Source: Terriglobus roseus DSM 18391 (GTDB lineage Bacteria > Acidobacteriota > Terriglobia > Terriglobales > Acidobacteriaceae). Taken from it: a stretch of DNA of 64,000 nucleotides. A model generated the notes under the pieces. The model did no database searches. It was not told where the DNA came from and saw nothing but the letters and a program-made list of their open reading frames with translations. The stretch lies in contig NC_018014.1 of NCBI RefSeq assembly GCF_000265425.1, forward strand, positions 2,604,001 to 2,668,000. Reading direction: 5' to 3'. This document shows positions 7,277-15,997 of this stretch, piece after piece (position 1 is the stretch's first letter; each line of letters opens with the position of its first letter). The translations under genes were made by a program, and so were the position numbers.

Positions 7277-7691
7277 ATGATCGGCGCCCTGAGACTCATA
7301 AGCATGCCCAGCACCATCGCGATTCAGGTCACGAGCATCACCAGGTGGTTTGATGAAGGCGAAGCCCGCACACGCGCACGTTACGACGTCCATCTGGAGC
7401 TGCACTTCGGCGAAATGGTCTACATAGTCGGACCATCCAGCAGAGACGAAGCCATACGCTTGAGCATTCTCCGTCCAGACGCAGCAATGTCCTCAGCGAA
7501 GGCCACAGAATCCGTGGCCTATGAGCACCGACGCCCTCGCCTCATTTCGTCTCCGCAAGATCGGGTTCACCTTTCAGGACTTTCATCTCTTCCCGCACCT
7601 CGACTTCGCCCAAAACGTCGCTGTGCCGCTCATCCTGCACTACTTTCCGTGGAATAAGGCAGTGGAAGACGCCAAACTGTTGCGAGCGTAA
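7277..7691 (+). pseudogene. decayed LolD/MacB-type ABC transporter ATPase
   Basis: Two frames together resemble the first half of a LolD/MacB-type ATPase. From ATG 7277 or 7304, frame 2 reads an A-loop/beta region and then GPSSRDEAIRLSIL, where the family has GPSGSGKTTLLSIL, so Walker A is destroyed. Homology then moves to frame 3 near 7505-7520. There, ATG 7521 to stop 7691 encodes a Q-loop region (FRLRKIGFTFQDFHLFPHL followed by N-V-A-V-P-L-I-L). The signature motif, Walker B and the rest are missing. It sits between two control sites and the alcohol dehydrogenase. A recent frameshift is less likely than older decay, given the lost Walker A. Confidence 0.75.
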
Positions 7692-7800
7692 CTTCGAATG
7701 CAGCGCTCGGCGATGGTTGGACGAACGCGCAGCTAGCGACAGCTCATCAGGTAACGCACAACACCGCCCCATAGCCTCCAGCGACACAAGAAGGAAGACC

Positions 7801-8808
7801 ATGATCCCGACCACCATGCGCGCCGCAGTCTTCCACGGAACACGTCACGACGGCGCGCCCCCTCTCACCATCGAAGAAAGGCCGGTGCCCACACCGGCCG
7901 AGGGCGAGAGTCTCCTTAAGGTCCTGGCCTGCGGTGTCTGTCGAACAGACCTGCATATCGTGGAAGGCGATCTCCCATTTCATCTACCTTCTGTCATCCC
8001 TGGTCATCAGATCGTCGGCGAAGTCGTCACGACATCCAGCAGCCAGTTTCAAGTGGGTGATCGCGTCGGTGTCTCATGGATGGGCGGAACAGACGGCACC
8101 TGTAAGTTCTGCAAAAGCAACAGAGAGAACCTCTGCGACGCCATCGCCTTCACCGGTTATTCGCGTGATGGTGGCTATGCCGAATATGTAACTGCCCGCA
8201 CGGATTTCCTGATCCCACTTACGACCGCCCTCCCTCCGCAAATCGCTGCGCCGCTCCTCTGTGCAGGCATGATCGGCTTCCGCAGCTTGCGTGTGGCCGA
8301 GGTCAAGCCCGGTCAGAAGGTAGGCATCTTCGGCTTCGGTGCGTCGGCACGCTTGGTCATGCCCGTCCTTCACATGTGGGGGTGTGAAGTCTACGTCGCA
8401 ACACGCGGCGAACGCCATCGTCAGGAAGCCGCGGCCATGGGCGCCACATGGGTTGGCGACGCCTTCGATCTACCGCCCACGCCTCTCGATGCAGCCGTTA
8501 TCTTCGCGCCGGTTGGCAGCGTCGTCCTCGCCGGCCTCAAGTCGCTCGACAAAGGCGGCATCCTCTCCATCAACGCCATTCATCTCGATCAGATGCCCGC
8601 CTTCGACTACGACACCATCCTCTGGCACGAACGACAGATTCGAAGCGTCGCCAACATGACCCGGCAGGATGCAAAAGACTTCATGAGCATCGCGGAGAAG
8701 ATTCGAATCACACCCGCCATCAAGGTCTTCTCACTCGAACAAGCCAATGAGGCACTCGCAGCCATCAAGGACGAAGACGTCGTCGGTTCCGCAGTCATCG
8801 TTCCTTGA
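7801..8808 (+). CDS. zinc-dependent alcohol dehydrogenase (MDR family)
   Basis: This 335-aa medium-chain dehydrogenase starts at ATG 7801 behind AAGGAAG. The GroES-like domain has the CGVCRTDLH catalytic-zinc motif (Cys47) and GHQIVGEV (His69, Gln70 where Glu is common). The structural zinc lobe keeps Cys101, Cys104 and Cys112, but the first ligand is Asp98 where close homologues have Cys. The Rossmann part has GFGASAR near 179. It should reduce aldehydes to alcohols with NAD(P)H, a redox outlet when respiration stops. The P-type ATPase gene begins 14 nt downstream, so the two are probably co-transcribed. Confidence 0.93.
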   Translation: MIPTTMRAAVFHGTRHDGAPPLTIEERPVPTPAEGESLLKVLACGVCRTDLHIVEGDLPFHLPSVIPGHQIVGEVVTTSSSQFQVGDRVGVSWMGGTDGTCKFCKSNRENLCDAIAFTGYSRDGGYAEYVTARTDFLIPLTTALPPQIAAPLLCAGMIGFRSLRVAEVKPGQKVGIFGFGASARLVMPVLHMWGCEVYVATRGERHRQEAAAMGATWVGDAFDLPPTPLDAAVIFAPVGSVVLAGLKSLDKGGILSINAIHLDQMPAFDYDTILWHERQIRSVANMTRQDAKDFMSIAEKIRITPAIKVFSLEQANEALAAIKDEDVVGSAVIVP

Positions 8809-8822
8809 AGGAGAGCCGCACC

Positions 8823-11327
8823 ATGCCAGTCATCATCGCGGACATCGATGCAGCCTCGCAGGACGGCACGCTCCTTGGTCTCACCACGCAAGAGGCTGCG
8901 CAACGCCTCAATCAGTTCGGCCTCAATGAATCCGCATCGAAGCAGGGCAAGACACCCTGGCTCGATCAGGTGTTGCTTCTCTTCAACCCACTCTCCGTCG
9001 TGTTGCTCGTCGCGGCTGCCATCTCACTCACCATCGGCGAGCGCTTCGATGCCATCCTCATTACGGCCATTGTGCTGATCGGCGGCGGCATCGACTTCGC
9101 GCAGACCTACCACGCACGCATCACGATCGAACGACTGCGGGCGACTGTCGCGGCAACTGCCACCGCAAAGCGCGACGGCACCTGGCGGGAGATTCCTCGG
9201 TCGCAGATCGTTCCCGGCGACGTCATCCGCCTCTCCGCCGGCGACCTCGTTCCCGCCGACGCACGCCTCGCACAGTCACGGGATCTCGCCCTGCTCCAGG
9301 CCATGCTCACAGGGGAATCGACTTCCGTAGAAAAGCGAGCCACGTCCGACGCAGCATCAAGCTCCGCAGATGCCGTCAACATGATCTTCCTGGGCACATC
9401 CGTCGTAAGCGGCACGGGAACGGCAATCGTCACGGCAACAGGAAGGTCGACCGCCTTCGGCGACATCGTGGCACACCTCGCGGCAAAACCTCCTGAGACA
9501 GCCTTCGACCTCGGCATCAAGCGCTTCAGCTACATGATCGCCCGCATCGTCTTCGTCATGGTCCTGCTGGTGCTCGCTGCTAATCTCGCCATGCACCGGC
9601 CTCCCATCGAGTCACTGTTGTTTGCAGTTGCGCTGGCCGTCGGACTCACGCCGGAATTTCTCCCCATGATCACCTCCGTCACGCTCTCCCGCGGAGCGGT
9701 AGCGATGGCGCGCAAGCATGTCGTCGTGAAACATCTTCCGGCAATTCAAAATCTCGGCAGCATCGATGTCCTCTGCTCCGACAAGACAGGCACCCTGACC
9801 GCGGGCACCATGTCGCTGGTCGTCAGCGCATCACCCGACGGAACCGCCTCCAGCGCCCCGCAGGATCTCGCACTCATCAACAGCAGTTTGCAGGCGGGCA
9901 TCCGGAGCCCACTCGACAAAGCCATCCTCGCCGGCAATCCAACACCACCAACTGCGACAAAGATCGACGAACTGCCCTTCGACTTCCAGCGCCGCCGCCT
10001 CTCCGTCATTGTTGACCATGCAGGACAGCGCACCCTCATCTGCAAGGGCTCCCCCGAAGGCATCTTCCCTCTCCTCACATCCTTCACATCCGGCGATAAA
10101 GTGCTTGCGATGACCGCCGAAGCGCTCTCCCGCGCGAAGGCCTACTACACCGCCCAAAGCACCCTCGGCTATCGCGTCCTCGCTGTCGCAACCAGAACAC
10201 TTCCGGTACAGCCGCAATACAAGCTCGCCGATGAAAGCGTGCTCACACTCAACGGCTTCCTCTCCTTTGCCGACACCATCCTGCCCGATGCCGCCGAGAC
10301 CATCGCACGCCTTCAGGGAGATGGTGTTTCCATCAAAATCCTCACCGGCGACAACGAACTCGTCGCAGCACACATCTGTGCGCAAGCCGGTCTTCCAGTC
10401 GCAGAGATCGTCCTCGGCACCGAACTCGAACTAATGAGTGACAACGCGCTCACACAGGTAGCCGAACGTGCAAATGTATTCGCACGCGTCTCACCTCCGC
10501 AGAAACTGCGCATCCTCACAGCCCTCCGCAGAAGAGGTCATACCGTCGGCTTCATGGGTGACGGCATCAACGACGCCCCCTCACTCCACGCGGCCGATGT
10601 CGGCATCGCAGCACCCGGTGCCGTCGATGTCGCGCAGGACGCCGCGGACGTCGTCCTCCTGCAGCCAGGCCTTGCCGTCTTGCATGAGGGCATCCTCGAA
10701 GGCCGGCGCGCCTTCGGCAACGTCATGAAGTATCTGCTGATGGGGACAAGCTCCAACTTCGGAAACGTACTCAGCATGGCCGTCGCGGCAGTCGCCCTGC
10801 CATTTCTGCCCATGCTGCCGGCACAGGTGCTACTGAACAACTTCCTCTACGATCTCTCGCAACTAACCATCCCGACCGACCGCGTCGACGCAGAATACTT
10901 TTCCAAGCCACAGAAGTGGGACATCGCCATCATCCGTCGCTTCATGGTCCTCGTCGGACCGATCAGCTCCATCTTCGACTTCCTTACCTTCTACGTCCTG
11001 CTTCACTTCTTCCGCGCAGGTCCCGCAGAGTTCCATACCGGATGGTTCGTAGAATCGCTCGCCACACAGACCTTGGTGTTGCTCGTCATCCGCACCGTAC
11101 GATCGCCATTCCGCAGTCGCCCCAGCACAGGTCTTCTCTTATCTGTGATCTTTATCGTCGCAGTAGGATTCTGGCTGCCCTACTCCCGCTTCGCAGCAGA
11201 TCTAGCCTTCACCAGGTTGCCGCTGACTTACTTCGCCTTCCTGGCGGCAGCAACCGTCTCCTATCTGCTATGCGTCGAGCTCGCAAAACGCTACATCATG
11301 TCAACGTCAAACGTCAGCGCAAAGTGA
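8823..11327 (+). CDS. MgtA-like P-type ATPase (magnesium-translocating type)
   Basis: This 834-aa P-type ATPase has an N-terminal cation-ATPase domain, TGES at 163-166 (actuator), PEFLP-type membrane segment M4, the phosphorylation site D320-KTGTLT and GDGINDAP in the P-domain. The segments VGLTPEFLPM and VVVKHLPAIQNLG, plus A-V-D-V-A-Q-D-A-A-D, match the type IIIB Mg2+ importers MgtA/MgtB more than Ca2+ pumps. Six C-terminal helices finish it. I chose ATG 8823 behind AAGGAGAG; the frame also opens at a TTG overlapping the dehydrogenase stop. Ion specificity is inferred. Similar pumps occur in low-oxygen stress loci beside Usp genes. Confidence 0.9.
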   Translation: MPVIIADIDAASQDGTLLGLTTQEAAQRLNQFGLNESASKQGKTPWLDQVLLLFNPLSVVLLVAAAISLTIGERFDAILITAIVLIGGGIDFAQTYHARITIERLRATVAATATAKRDGTWREIPRSQIVPGDVIRLSAGDLVPADARLAQSRDLALLQAMLTGESTSVEKRATSDAASSSADAVNMIFLGTSVVSGTGTAIVTATGRSTAFGDIVAHLAAKPPETAFDLGIKRFSYMIARIVFVMVLLVLAANLAMHRPPIESLLFAVALAVGLTPEFLPMITSVTLSRGAVAMARKHVVVKHLPAIQNLGSIDVLCSDKTGTLTAGTMSLVVSASPDGTASSAPQDLALINSSLQAGIRSPLDKAILAGNPTPPTATKIDELPFDFQRRRLSVIVDHAGQRTLICKGSPEGIFPLLTSFTSGDKVLAMTAEALSRAKAYYTAQSTLGYRVLAVATRTLPVQPQYKLADESVLTLNGFLSFADTILPDAAETIARLQGDGVSIKILTGDNELVAAHICAQAGLPVAEIVLGTELELMSDNALTQVAERANVFARVSPPQKLRILTALRRRGHTVGFMGDGINDAPSLHAADVGIAAPGAVDVAQDAADVVLLQPGLAVLHEGILEGRRAFGNVMKYLLMGTSSNFGNVLSMAVAAVALPFLPMLPAQVLLNNFLYDLSQLTIPTDRVDAEYFSKPQKWDIAIIRRFMVLVGPISSIFDFLTFYVLLHFFRAGPAEFHTGWFVESLATQTLVLLVIRTVRSPFRSRPSTGLLLSVIFIVAVGFWLPYSRFAADLAFTRLPLTYFAFLAAATVSYLLCVELAKRYIMSTSNVSAK

Positions 11328-11332
11328 ACTGA

Positions 11333-11974
11333 CTAAGGAACCTTGGGCGCAGACGCCAGCTCCATGCCACGAGTTGTGCTATGACCGTCCAACGGCAACA
11401 CCTTCGACCGCAACATCCTCACCGCAGTCGCCGCCTGCGCAGCACCAAAGCAGAGCAGGTAAAGATAGATCGCAGTCGCCAACTCCGCAGGTGAAAACCC
11501 AGCGCCCGCGCGAATCCGAATCGTGGCATAGACCACCGCAAAACAAGTCGCAACAAACGCACCCGCAAAATCCCAGACAGCCCACCGCTGTGCCCGCGTA
11601 TGTTTCAACAACACAAATTCCCCAACCGCCGCACTAAGTGCCTGCAGCGCTGCCATCGGCAGAAACCACTCCACGCCAGCATGATCGAAGAACAGCGTCA
11701 GCAACAAGCCGCCAATCACAATGCCCACAACACCCTGGATCTGCATCACCCGCTTCGGCCAACGATGCGGATAGTCAAATCCACTGGCCAGCAGCAGAAT
11801 GCTATCCACAATCCCATACAAGGCCAGAGCCGTCACAGCAATGGCCACGCCCACTGACACCAGCAGGATGCTCCGGTCCATATCCGTCGTCACCATCACC
11901 AGGCACCCGGTCAGCACCGCAAGACATCCACGTACCAGCGTCAACATCCAAAACCCTCGAACCTTATCCTTCAT
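11333..11974 (-). CDS. HdeD-like / DUF308 membrane protein
   Basis: This 213-aa integral membrane protein has about six hydrophobic segments with short loops, as in the HdeD/DUF308 family associated with acid and other stress. I chose ATG 11974 (MKDKVRGFWML), because upstream codons are Arg/Cys-rich, unlike protein, and cross the control site at 12043. It is convergent with the P-type ATPase (5-nt gap) and divergent from the second universal stress gene, sharing a GTGA-N6-TCAC site. No catalytic motif is expected or seen. Function is unknown beyond family association. Confidence 0.75.
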   Translation of the reverse strand: MKDKVRGFWMLTLVRGCLAVLTGCLVMVTTDMDRSILLVSVGVAIAVTALALYGIVDSILLLASGFDYPHRWPKRVMQIQGVVGIVIGGLLLTLFFDHAGVEWFLPMAALQALSAAVGEFVLLKHTRAQRWAVWDFAGAFVATCFAVVYATIRIRAGAGFSPAELATAIYLYLLCFGAAQAATAVRMLRSKVLPLDGHSTTRGMELASAPKVP

Positions 11975-12042
11975 CGCTCGCCCCCGCGCATCCAGCTTCC
12001 CGCACCCACATCCTCGACGCGGTGACGCAGAGCATCTGCGGG

Positions 12043-12058
12043 CGTGACGCGCATCACA
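12043..12058. promoter_or_regulatory. CRP/FNR-type operator, site 7 (CGTGA-N6-TCACA)
   Basis: CGTGA-CGCGCA-TCACA sits between the HdeD-like gene (76 bp from its ATG) and the second universal stress gene (52 bp from its GTG). It could serve either or both. Confidence 0.62.
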
Positions 12059-12102
12059 GGCCATCCCGCACAAAGAAGCTAGGTTCAACGTGGAGGTGCA
12101 CC

Positions 12103-13068
12103 GTGAGTTCCATTTCCGTGCAGCCAAGTATTCTCTCTGCGGAGACTCATTCTCCAGTTAACCTCGCGGCGCCCGCACTTCAGTTCAAGCGCGTATTGGC
12201 TTGCACTGACTTCTCCGACGCATCCGCCAAAGCCGTCGAACAGGCGCATCGCCTCTGCTTGCATCACGGTGCGCAGCTAAGCCTCCTCTACATCCTGGAG
12301 CACGACGACCTCTCCGAGTGGCCCGATGCAGACAAGGAGCTCGCCTTGCTCGGTCTGCAACGCCGCCACGAACTGGAGTCCCTGGCGCAGCAACTGCAAA
12401 CACCCACCGTCGCAGTAAAGCCCATCTTCCTCGACGGCCACATCACCACCGTCGTCCTTCAAGCCATTCGCGAGGAGAGCCCCGACCTCGTCGTCGTCGG
12501 AACACAGGGTCGCCGTGGCTTCGACCGGCTCCTGATGGGCTCCACCGCCGAAGCCATCATCCGTAACGCAGACTGCCCCGTCATGACGGTCGGCCCCGGC
12601 TTTCTACCGCCATCGCCCGAACTCGACGCCGGTCCCATCGTCTATGCCACCGACTTCCATGAAGGAGTCGAAGAGTCCATGGCCTACGCAGCATTCCTCT
12701 CGCACCAGCAGCAGGTGCCGCTTCACGCAATCCACGTCCTGCCGAAGTCATCCATCGACACAAAGAACCACATCGTCGCAAAGATCATGCAGACAGCGCT
12801 AGCCGATCTGCAGATAACATCCGGCAAGGAAGCACTACAACCCTCGTCGCATGCCGTCTTCGCCAAAGACGTCAGCAAGGCCATCGTCGAATACGCACGC
12901 GAGGTCCATGCCTCTGCCATCGTCCTCGGAGTCAACCGGCGCTCCAGCTTCGCATCGCATCTCCCGCTGCGAAGGACCTCCCGCGTCGTCATCCTCGCGC
13001 CCTGCCCGGTCTTCACCCTCGCCCATGCCAGGCACGTCTCGCCCCTGCTACACACAACAACGCACTAA
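12103..13068 (+). CDS. tandem universal stress protein (two UspA domains)
   Basis: This 321-aa protein starts at GTG 12103, which follows GGAGGT by 5 nt; longer in-frame starts lack any RBS. It has two UspA folds after a 25-residue leader. The first has an intact ATP-binding signature, GTQGRRGFDRLLMGSTAE. The second has GVNRRSSFASHLPLRRTS and lacks the final G-S/T. This repeats the intact-plus-degenerate arrangement of the other Usp gene in this island, which suggests an obligate intramolecular dimer with one nucleotide site. A strong hairpin terminator follows. Confidence 0.93.
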   Translation: MSSISVQPSILSAETHSPVNLAAPALQFKRVLACTDFSDASAKAVEQAHRLCLHHGAQLSLLYILEHDDLSEWPDADKELALLGLQRRHELESLAQQLQTPTVAVKPIFLDGHITTVVLQAIREESPDLVVVGTQGRRGFDRLLMGSTAEAIIRNADCPVMTVGPGFLPPSPELDAGPIVYATDFHEGVEESMAYAAFLSHQQQVPLHAIHVLPKSSIDTKNHIVAKIMQTALADLQITSGKEALQPSSHAVFAKDVSKAIVEYAREVHASAIVLGVNRRSSFASHLPLRRTSRVVILAPCPVFTLAHARHVSPLLHTTTH

Positions 13069-13099
13069 GCCGCGCAGGCAGAAAGCAACGCAAACGTAC

Positions 13100-13127
13100 A
13101 AGGGCCGCCCACGACTGGGCGGCCCTT
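13100..13127. terminator. bidirectional hairpin terminator
   Basis: A perfect 12-bp stem (AAGGGCCGCCCA / TGGGCGGCCCTT) with a CGAC loop lies between the convergent universal stress and TonB-like genes. There is no long T-run, so it could also be a simple transcript-end hairpin. Confidence 0.75.
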
Positions 13128-13182
13128 CGAAAGCTGACCCACCGACGTAAGGGTCTGCTCTGTGCTGCGTGATGAAGAATGC

Positions 13183-13596
13183 TTAGTTGTTGATTGCGAC
13201 GTGCAGCGTGACAGGAACGTCAACCGCAGTGCCATTCAGCGTACCGGGGGTGTAGCGGACCTTGTTCACAGCTTCCACAACACGCTCGTTCGTTGCGTTG
13301 TCGAGCGACTTCACAACATGGACGTTCTGCGGTACGCCGGCCGTGTCGACCGTGTACTCCACAACCACCTCGCCAGACACGGCGGGCGATGCAGCAACCT
13401 TCAGAGCGCTCAGACGTACCGGCGCCTTCAGGCCGGTGTAGATGCGGGGCGTGGCAGCCTTCACAGCACTCGCCTGGAAGGCAAACGCGGGAGCATCGAC
13501 GGACGCAACCAGGTGCGAAACATTCGAATGCAGAGCCTGTGCAGGCATCATGACGGGGGCAACGAGCAGAGCGGCGGCGGCGAGGATCGAGCGCAT
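13183..13596 (-). CDS. secreted protein with TonB C-terminal domain
   Basis: This 137-aa protein starts at ATG 13596 behind AAGGAG. It has a cleavable-looking signal peptide (MRSILAAAALLVAPVMMPAQA) instead of the usual N-terminal anchor helix, a short linker, and a TonB_C-type domain (about 65-137) with G-E-V-V-V-E-Y-T-V-D, G-V-P-Q-N-V-H-V and the terminal P-V-T-L strand. The Pro-rich periplasm-spanning region of real TonB is absent. A strong sigma-70 promoter precedes it. It may be a periplasmic adaptor for the large receptors, but energy transduction is doubtful without an anchor. Confidence 0.85.
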   Translation of the reverse strand: MRSILAAAALLVAPVMMPAQALHSNVSHLVASVDAPAFAFQASAVKAATPRIYTGLKAPVRLSALKVAASPAVSGEVVVEYTVDTAGVPQNVHVVKSLDNATNERVVEAVNKVRYTPGTLNGTAVDVPVTLHVAINN

Positions 13597-13666
13597 AGGT
13601 TGAACTCCTTGATTGGGTCGTCGGTTATACACTGTTTGAGGCGTCCCTCGGTGTGTTCAACACCAA

Positions 13667-13694
13667 AATATATCGATGAGGTAATCATTGTCAA
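13667..13694 (-). promoter_or_regulatory. sigma-70 promoter of the TonB-like gene
   Basis: On the minus strand TTGACA (13694-13689), a 16-bp spacer and TATATT (13672-13667) give a near-consensus promoter. The start would be near 13660, about 64 nt before the ATG. Confidence 0.7.
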
Positions 13695-13796
13695 CAGATA
13701 GTTGAAATGAATTTAGGAGCGCCCAGGCCTCCACCACCCCTCTCCCTCTAAACAACTGACAGAAAGCCACTTGCGCCGCCCCTCAACAGGAAAAGC

Positions 13797-13823
13797 AATG
13801 GGCCGGCAAGCAGCCGGCCCATT
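13797..13823 (-). terminator. intrinsic terminator of the S15 hydrolase gene
   Basis: An 11-bp stem (AATGGGCCGGC / GCCGGCCCATT) with a 5-nt loop is followed on the minus strand by GCTTTTCC. It lies 25 bp past the hydrolase stop. Confidence 0.82.
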
Positions 13824-13847
13824 ACCTTCCGCTTCATTCAACATCCG

Positions 13848-15902
13848 CTATGGCGTCGCAGTGACCGGCACCACCGGCAGGCTGATGAAGCTGGCACGGG
13901 GCCCCTCATGGTAGATCCGCTGCGTCGCCCGCTCGTAGTCCGCCGGTTTCGCATTAAAGATGTTCGGCACAAACTTCTGCGGATTCCGGTCATACAGCGG
14001 GAACAGCGAACTCTGCACCTGCACCATGATCCGGTGACCCGGCTGGAAGACATGGTTCACATTCGGCATATCCCACTTGTACGTCAGCGCCTCGTTCGAC
14101 TTCAGAGCCTCGGGCTTTTCAAAGCTCGTGCGATAACGTCCGCGGAAGATATCCAGCGCAATCGGTAACTCATAGCCGCCCATCGCCTCGGCATGTCCAT
14201 CCGGAAACACATCGATCAACTTCACAACCCAATCGCTATCGGTGCCCGACGTCGACGCCACCAGGTTCACCTTCGGCACACCGCTCACACGCACCGGCTC
14301 CTTCAACAGGTCGGTCGTGTAAGTCATCACATCCGGACGCCCATCGACAAATCGCTGATCGGTAACCAGCCACGTCCGCCAGTTCTCACCCGTATACGGC
14401 CGTGGAGAAAACGGCACAGGCTTCGCCGGGTCCGACACAAATTCGTCGAACTTCTCACCACTGCTCTTTGGTGCATCGAAGCCCAGCTTGCCACCCGCCT
14501 GCAGGTACATCGGCTTCGCCGTCGCATCGCAGCCGCTCTCACAACTCAGCGGCCACTTTGCAAACTTGTCCCAGTGATCTTCGCCCGTGTTGTAGATATA
14601 AACCGGCGGCGTATCCGCCTTTGGCGCACCCTCACGCAGGTATTGGTTGAAGAACGGCAACTGAACGTTTTGCAGATAAGTCGCCGTCGTATCGGTATCC
14701 CAGATCAGAGGCCCAAGCTGGTGCCCTTCCCGATTCACCTGGCTGTGAAACCACGGTCCCATCACCAGGAAGTTCATGTTGTTGTTCGTATCCTTCGGCT
14801 CCCACGCAGCATAGCTGTGGTTCGCTCCATACATGTCTTCCTGGTCCCACAGCCCCTGCAGCCACATCGTCGGCACCGTCAGGTCGGTCTTTGCGATCAG
14901 CTTGTCCAGTGCCTGCGACTGCCAGTAGGCGTCGTACGCCGGATGCGCCTCCACCATCTTCCAGAACGGCAGTTGCTCCTCGCCCATCGCCCGCGCCATG
15001 TCGCCCGCAGAGCCCATCTTCAGGAAGTTGGTGTACTCATCGCGGCCTTCGCGCGACACACGCACACCCGCACCGCGTGCCGTCGTCTGCGAGATGAAGT
15101 AGTCGAGATTCGGCTGACGGAACGCACCGTACTGGAACCAGTCATCACCCATCCATCCATCGACCATCGGGCTCTCCGGCACGGCAGCCTTCAACGCAGG
15201 ATGCGGATGCAGCAATGCCATCACAACCGTGAAGCCCTCATACGAAGATCCGGTCATGCCCACACGGCCGTTCGACTCGGGCGTGTTTTTCACCAGCCAG
15301 TCGATCGTGTCATACGCGTCCATCGTGTCATCCGCACCCGTCGGATTCCACGGTCCCACCGGAGGCGGCGTCATCAGGTAAGCACCTTCCGACCCATACT
15401 TGCCGCGCACATCCTGGTAGACGCGAATGTATCCATCGCGCACATACACTTCATCGCTCAGGTTCAACTCGTCGATCATGTGCGGCGCATCCGGCTTCAC
15501 GGCGCCACGGCCAGGCGCGGGAAAAGGAGCAGCAGCACTGCGCCCGGTCGAAGCCGCCATCAATGCAGCCTTCGGATCACGCGCAGCATGCGCGCGTGCC
15601 GCGGCATTATAGCAGGTGCGCGTCAGCAGCATCGGCGCATTCTTCACGCCCTTGGGAACGACGATCACTGTGTAGAGCTTCGTTCCGTCCCGCATCGGAA
15701 TCATGACCACGCGCTTCTCGTAATCGAACGCCACCTTCGGCGCGTCGATCACCGCCGCAGCCTTCGGCGGCGTAAACGTCTGCGGAATCATGTTACTGTC
15801 CGTCGGACGTGAGGGCGCATTGCCCTTTTCCTGCGCATAGACAGGAACAGCAACAGTCACAACGGCAAGGACTGCCGCTGCCCAACGAGAATGCCTGGTC
15901 AT
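13848..15902 (-). CDS. secreted CocE/NonD-type S15 family hydrolase
   Basis: This 684-aa alpha/beta hydrolase belongs to the X-Pro dipeptidyl-peptidase S15 / cocaine esterase group. A signal peptide occupies residues 1-23 (to VYAQ). The N-terminal catalytic fold has the nucleophile motif G-S-S-Y-E-G-F. The C-terminal jelly-roll domain includes the typical P-G-H-R-I-M-V segment near the end. I chose ATG 15902 behind AAGGACG; the longer frame adds only a basic stretch. It probably cleaves acyl-amino or ester bonds in the periplasm. The substrate is unknown. It lies 95 bp downstream of the MlaF-like gene on the same strand. Confidence 0.92.
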   Translation of the reverse strand: MTRHSRWAAAVLAVVTVAVPVYAQEKGNAPSRPTDSNMIPQTFTPPKAAAVIDAPKVAFDYEKRVVMIPMRDGTKLYTVIVVPKGVKNAPMLLTRTCYNAAARAHAARDPKAALMAASTGRSAAAPFPAPGRGAVKPDAPHMIDELNLSDEVYVRDGYIRVYQDVRGKYGSEGAYLMTPPPVGPWNPTGADDTMDAYDTIDWLVKNTPESNGRVGMTGSSYEGFTVVMALLHPHPALKAAVPESPMVDGWMGDDWFQYGAFRQPNLDYFISQTTARGAGVRVSREGRDEYTNFLKMGSAGDMARAMGEEQLPFWKMVEAHPAYDAYWQSQALDKLIAKTDLTVPTMWLQGLWDQEDMYGANHSYAAWEPKDTNNNMNFLVMGPWFHSQVNREGHQLGPLIWDTDTTATYLQNVQLPFFNQYLREGAPKADTPPVYIYNTGEDHWDKFAKWPLSCESGCDATAKPMYLQAGGKLGFDAPKSSGEKFDEFVSDPAKPVPFSPRPYTGENWRTWLVTDQRFVDGRPDVMTYTTDLLKEPVRVSGVPKVNLVASTSGTDSDWVVKLIDVFPDGHAEAMGGYELPIALDIFRGRYRTSFEKPEALKSNEALTYKWDMPNVNHVFQPGHRIMVQVQSSLFPLYDRNPQKFVPNIFNAKPADYERATQRIYHEGPRASFISLPVVPVTATP

Positions 15903-15997
15903 GAAGGTCGTCCTTCGGCCCAAAGAAAAGCGGGCGCACATAGAGTGAGTGCACCCAGCATAACCCGCAGACGGATCCCTATTCCCTACTCCCTGCT

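Noticed and set aside
11638..12102. N-terminal extension of the second universal stress protein
   Set aside because: The frame crosses the HdeD-like gene and the operator. A strong RBS supports GTG 12103.
14193..15812. Long plus-strand frame (539 codons) opposite the S15 hydrolase gene
   Set aside because: It is the antisense shadow of a well-supported hydrolase. The product is Arg/His-rich without any domain.
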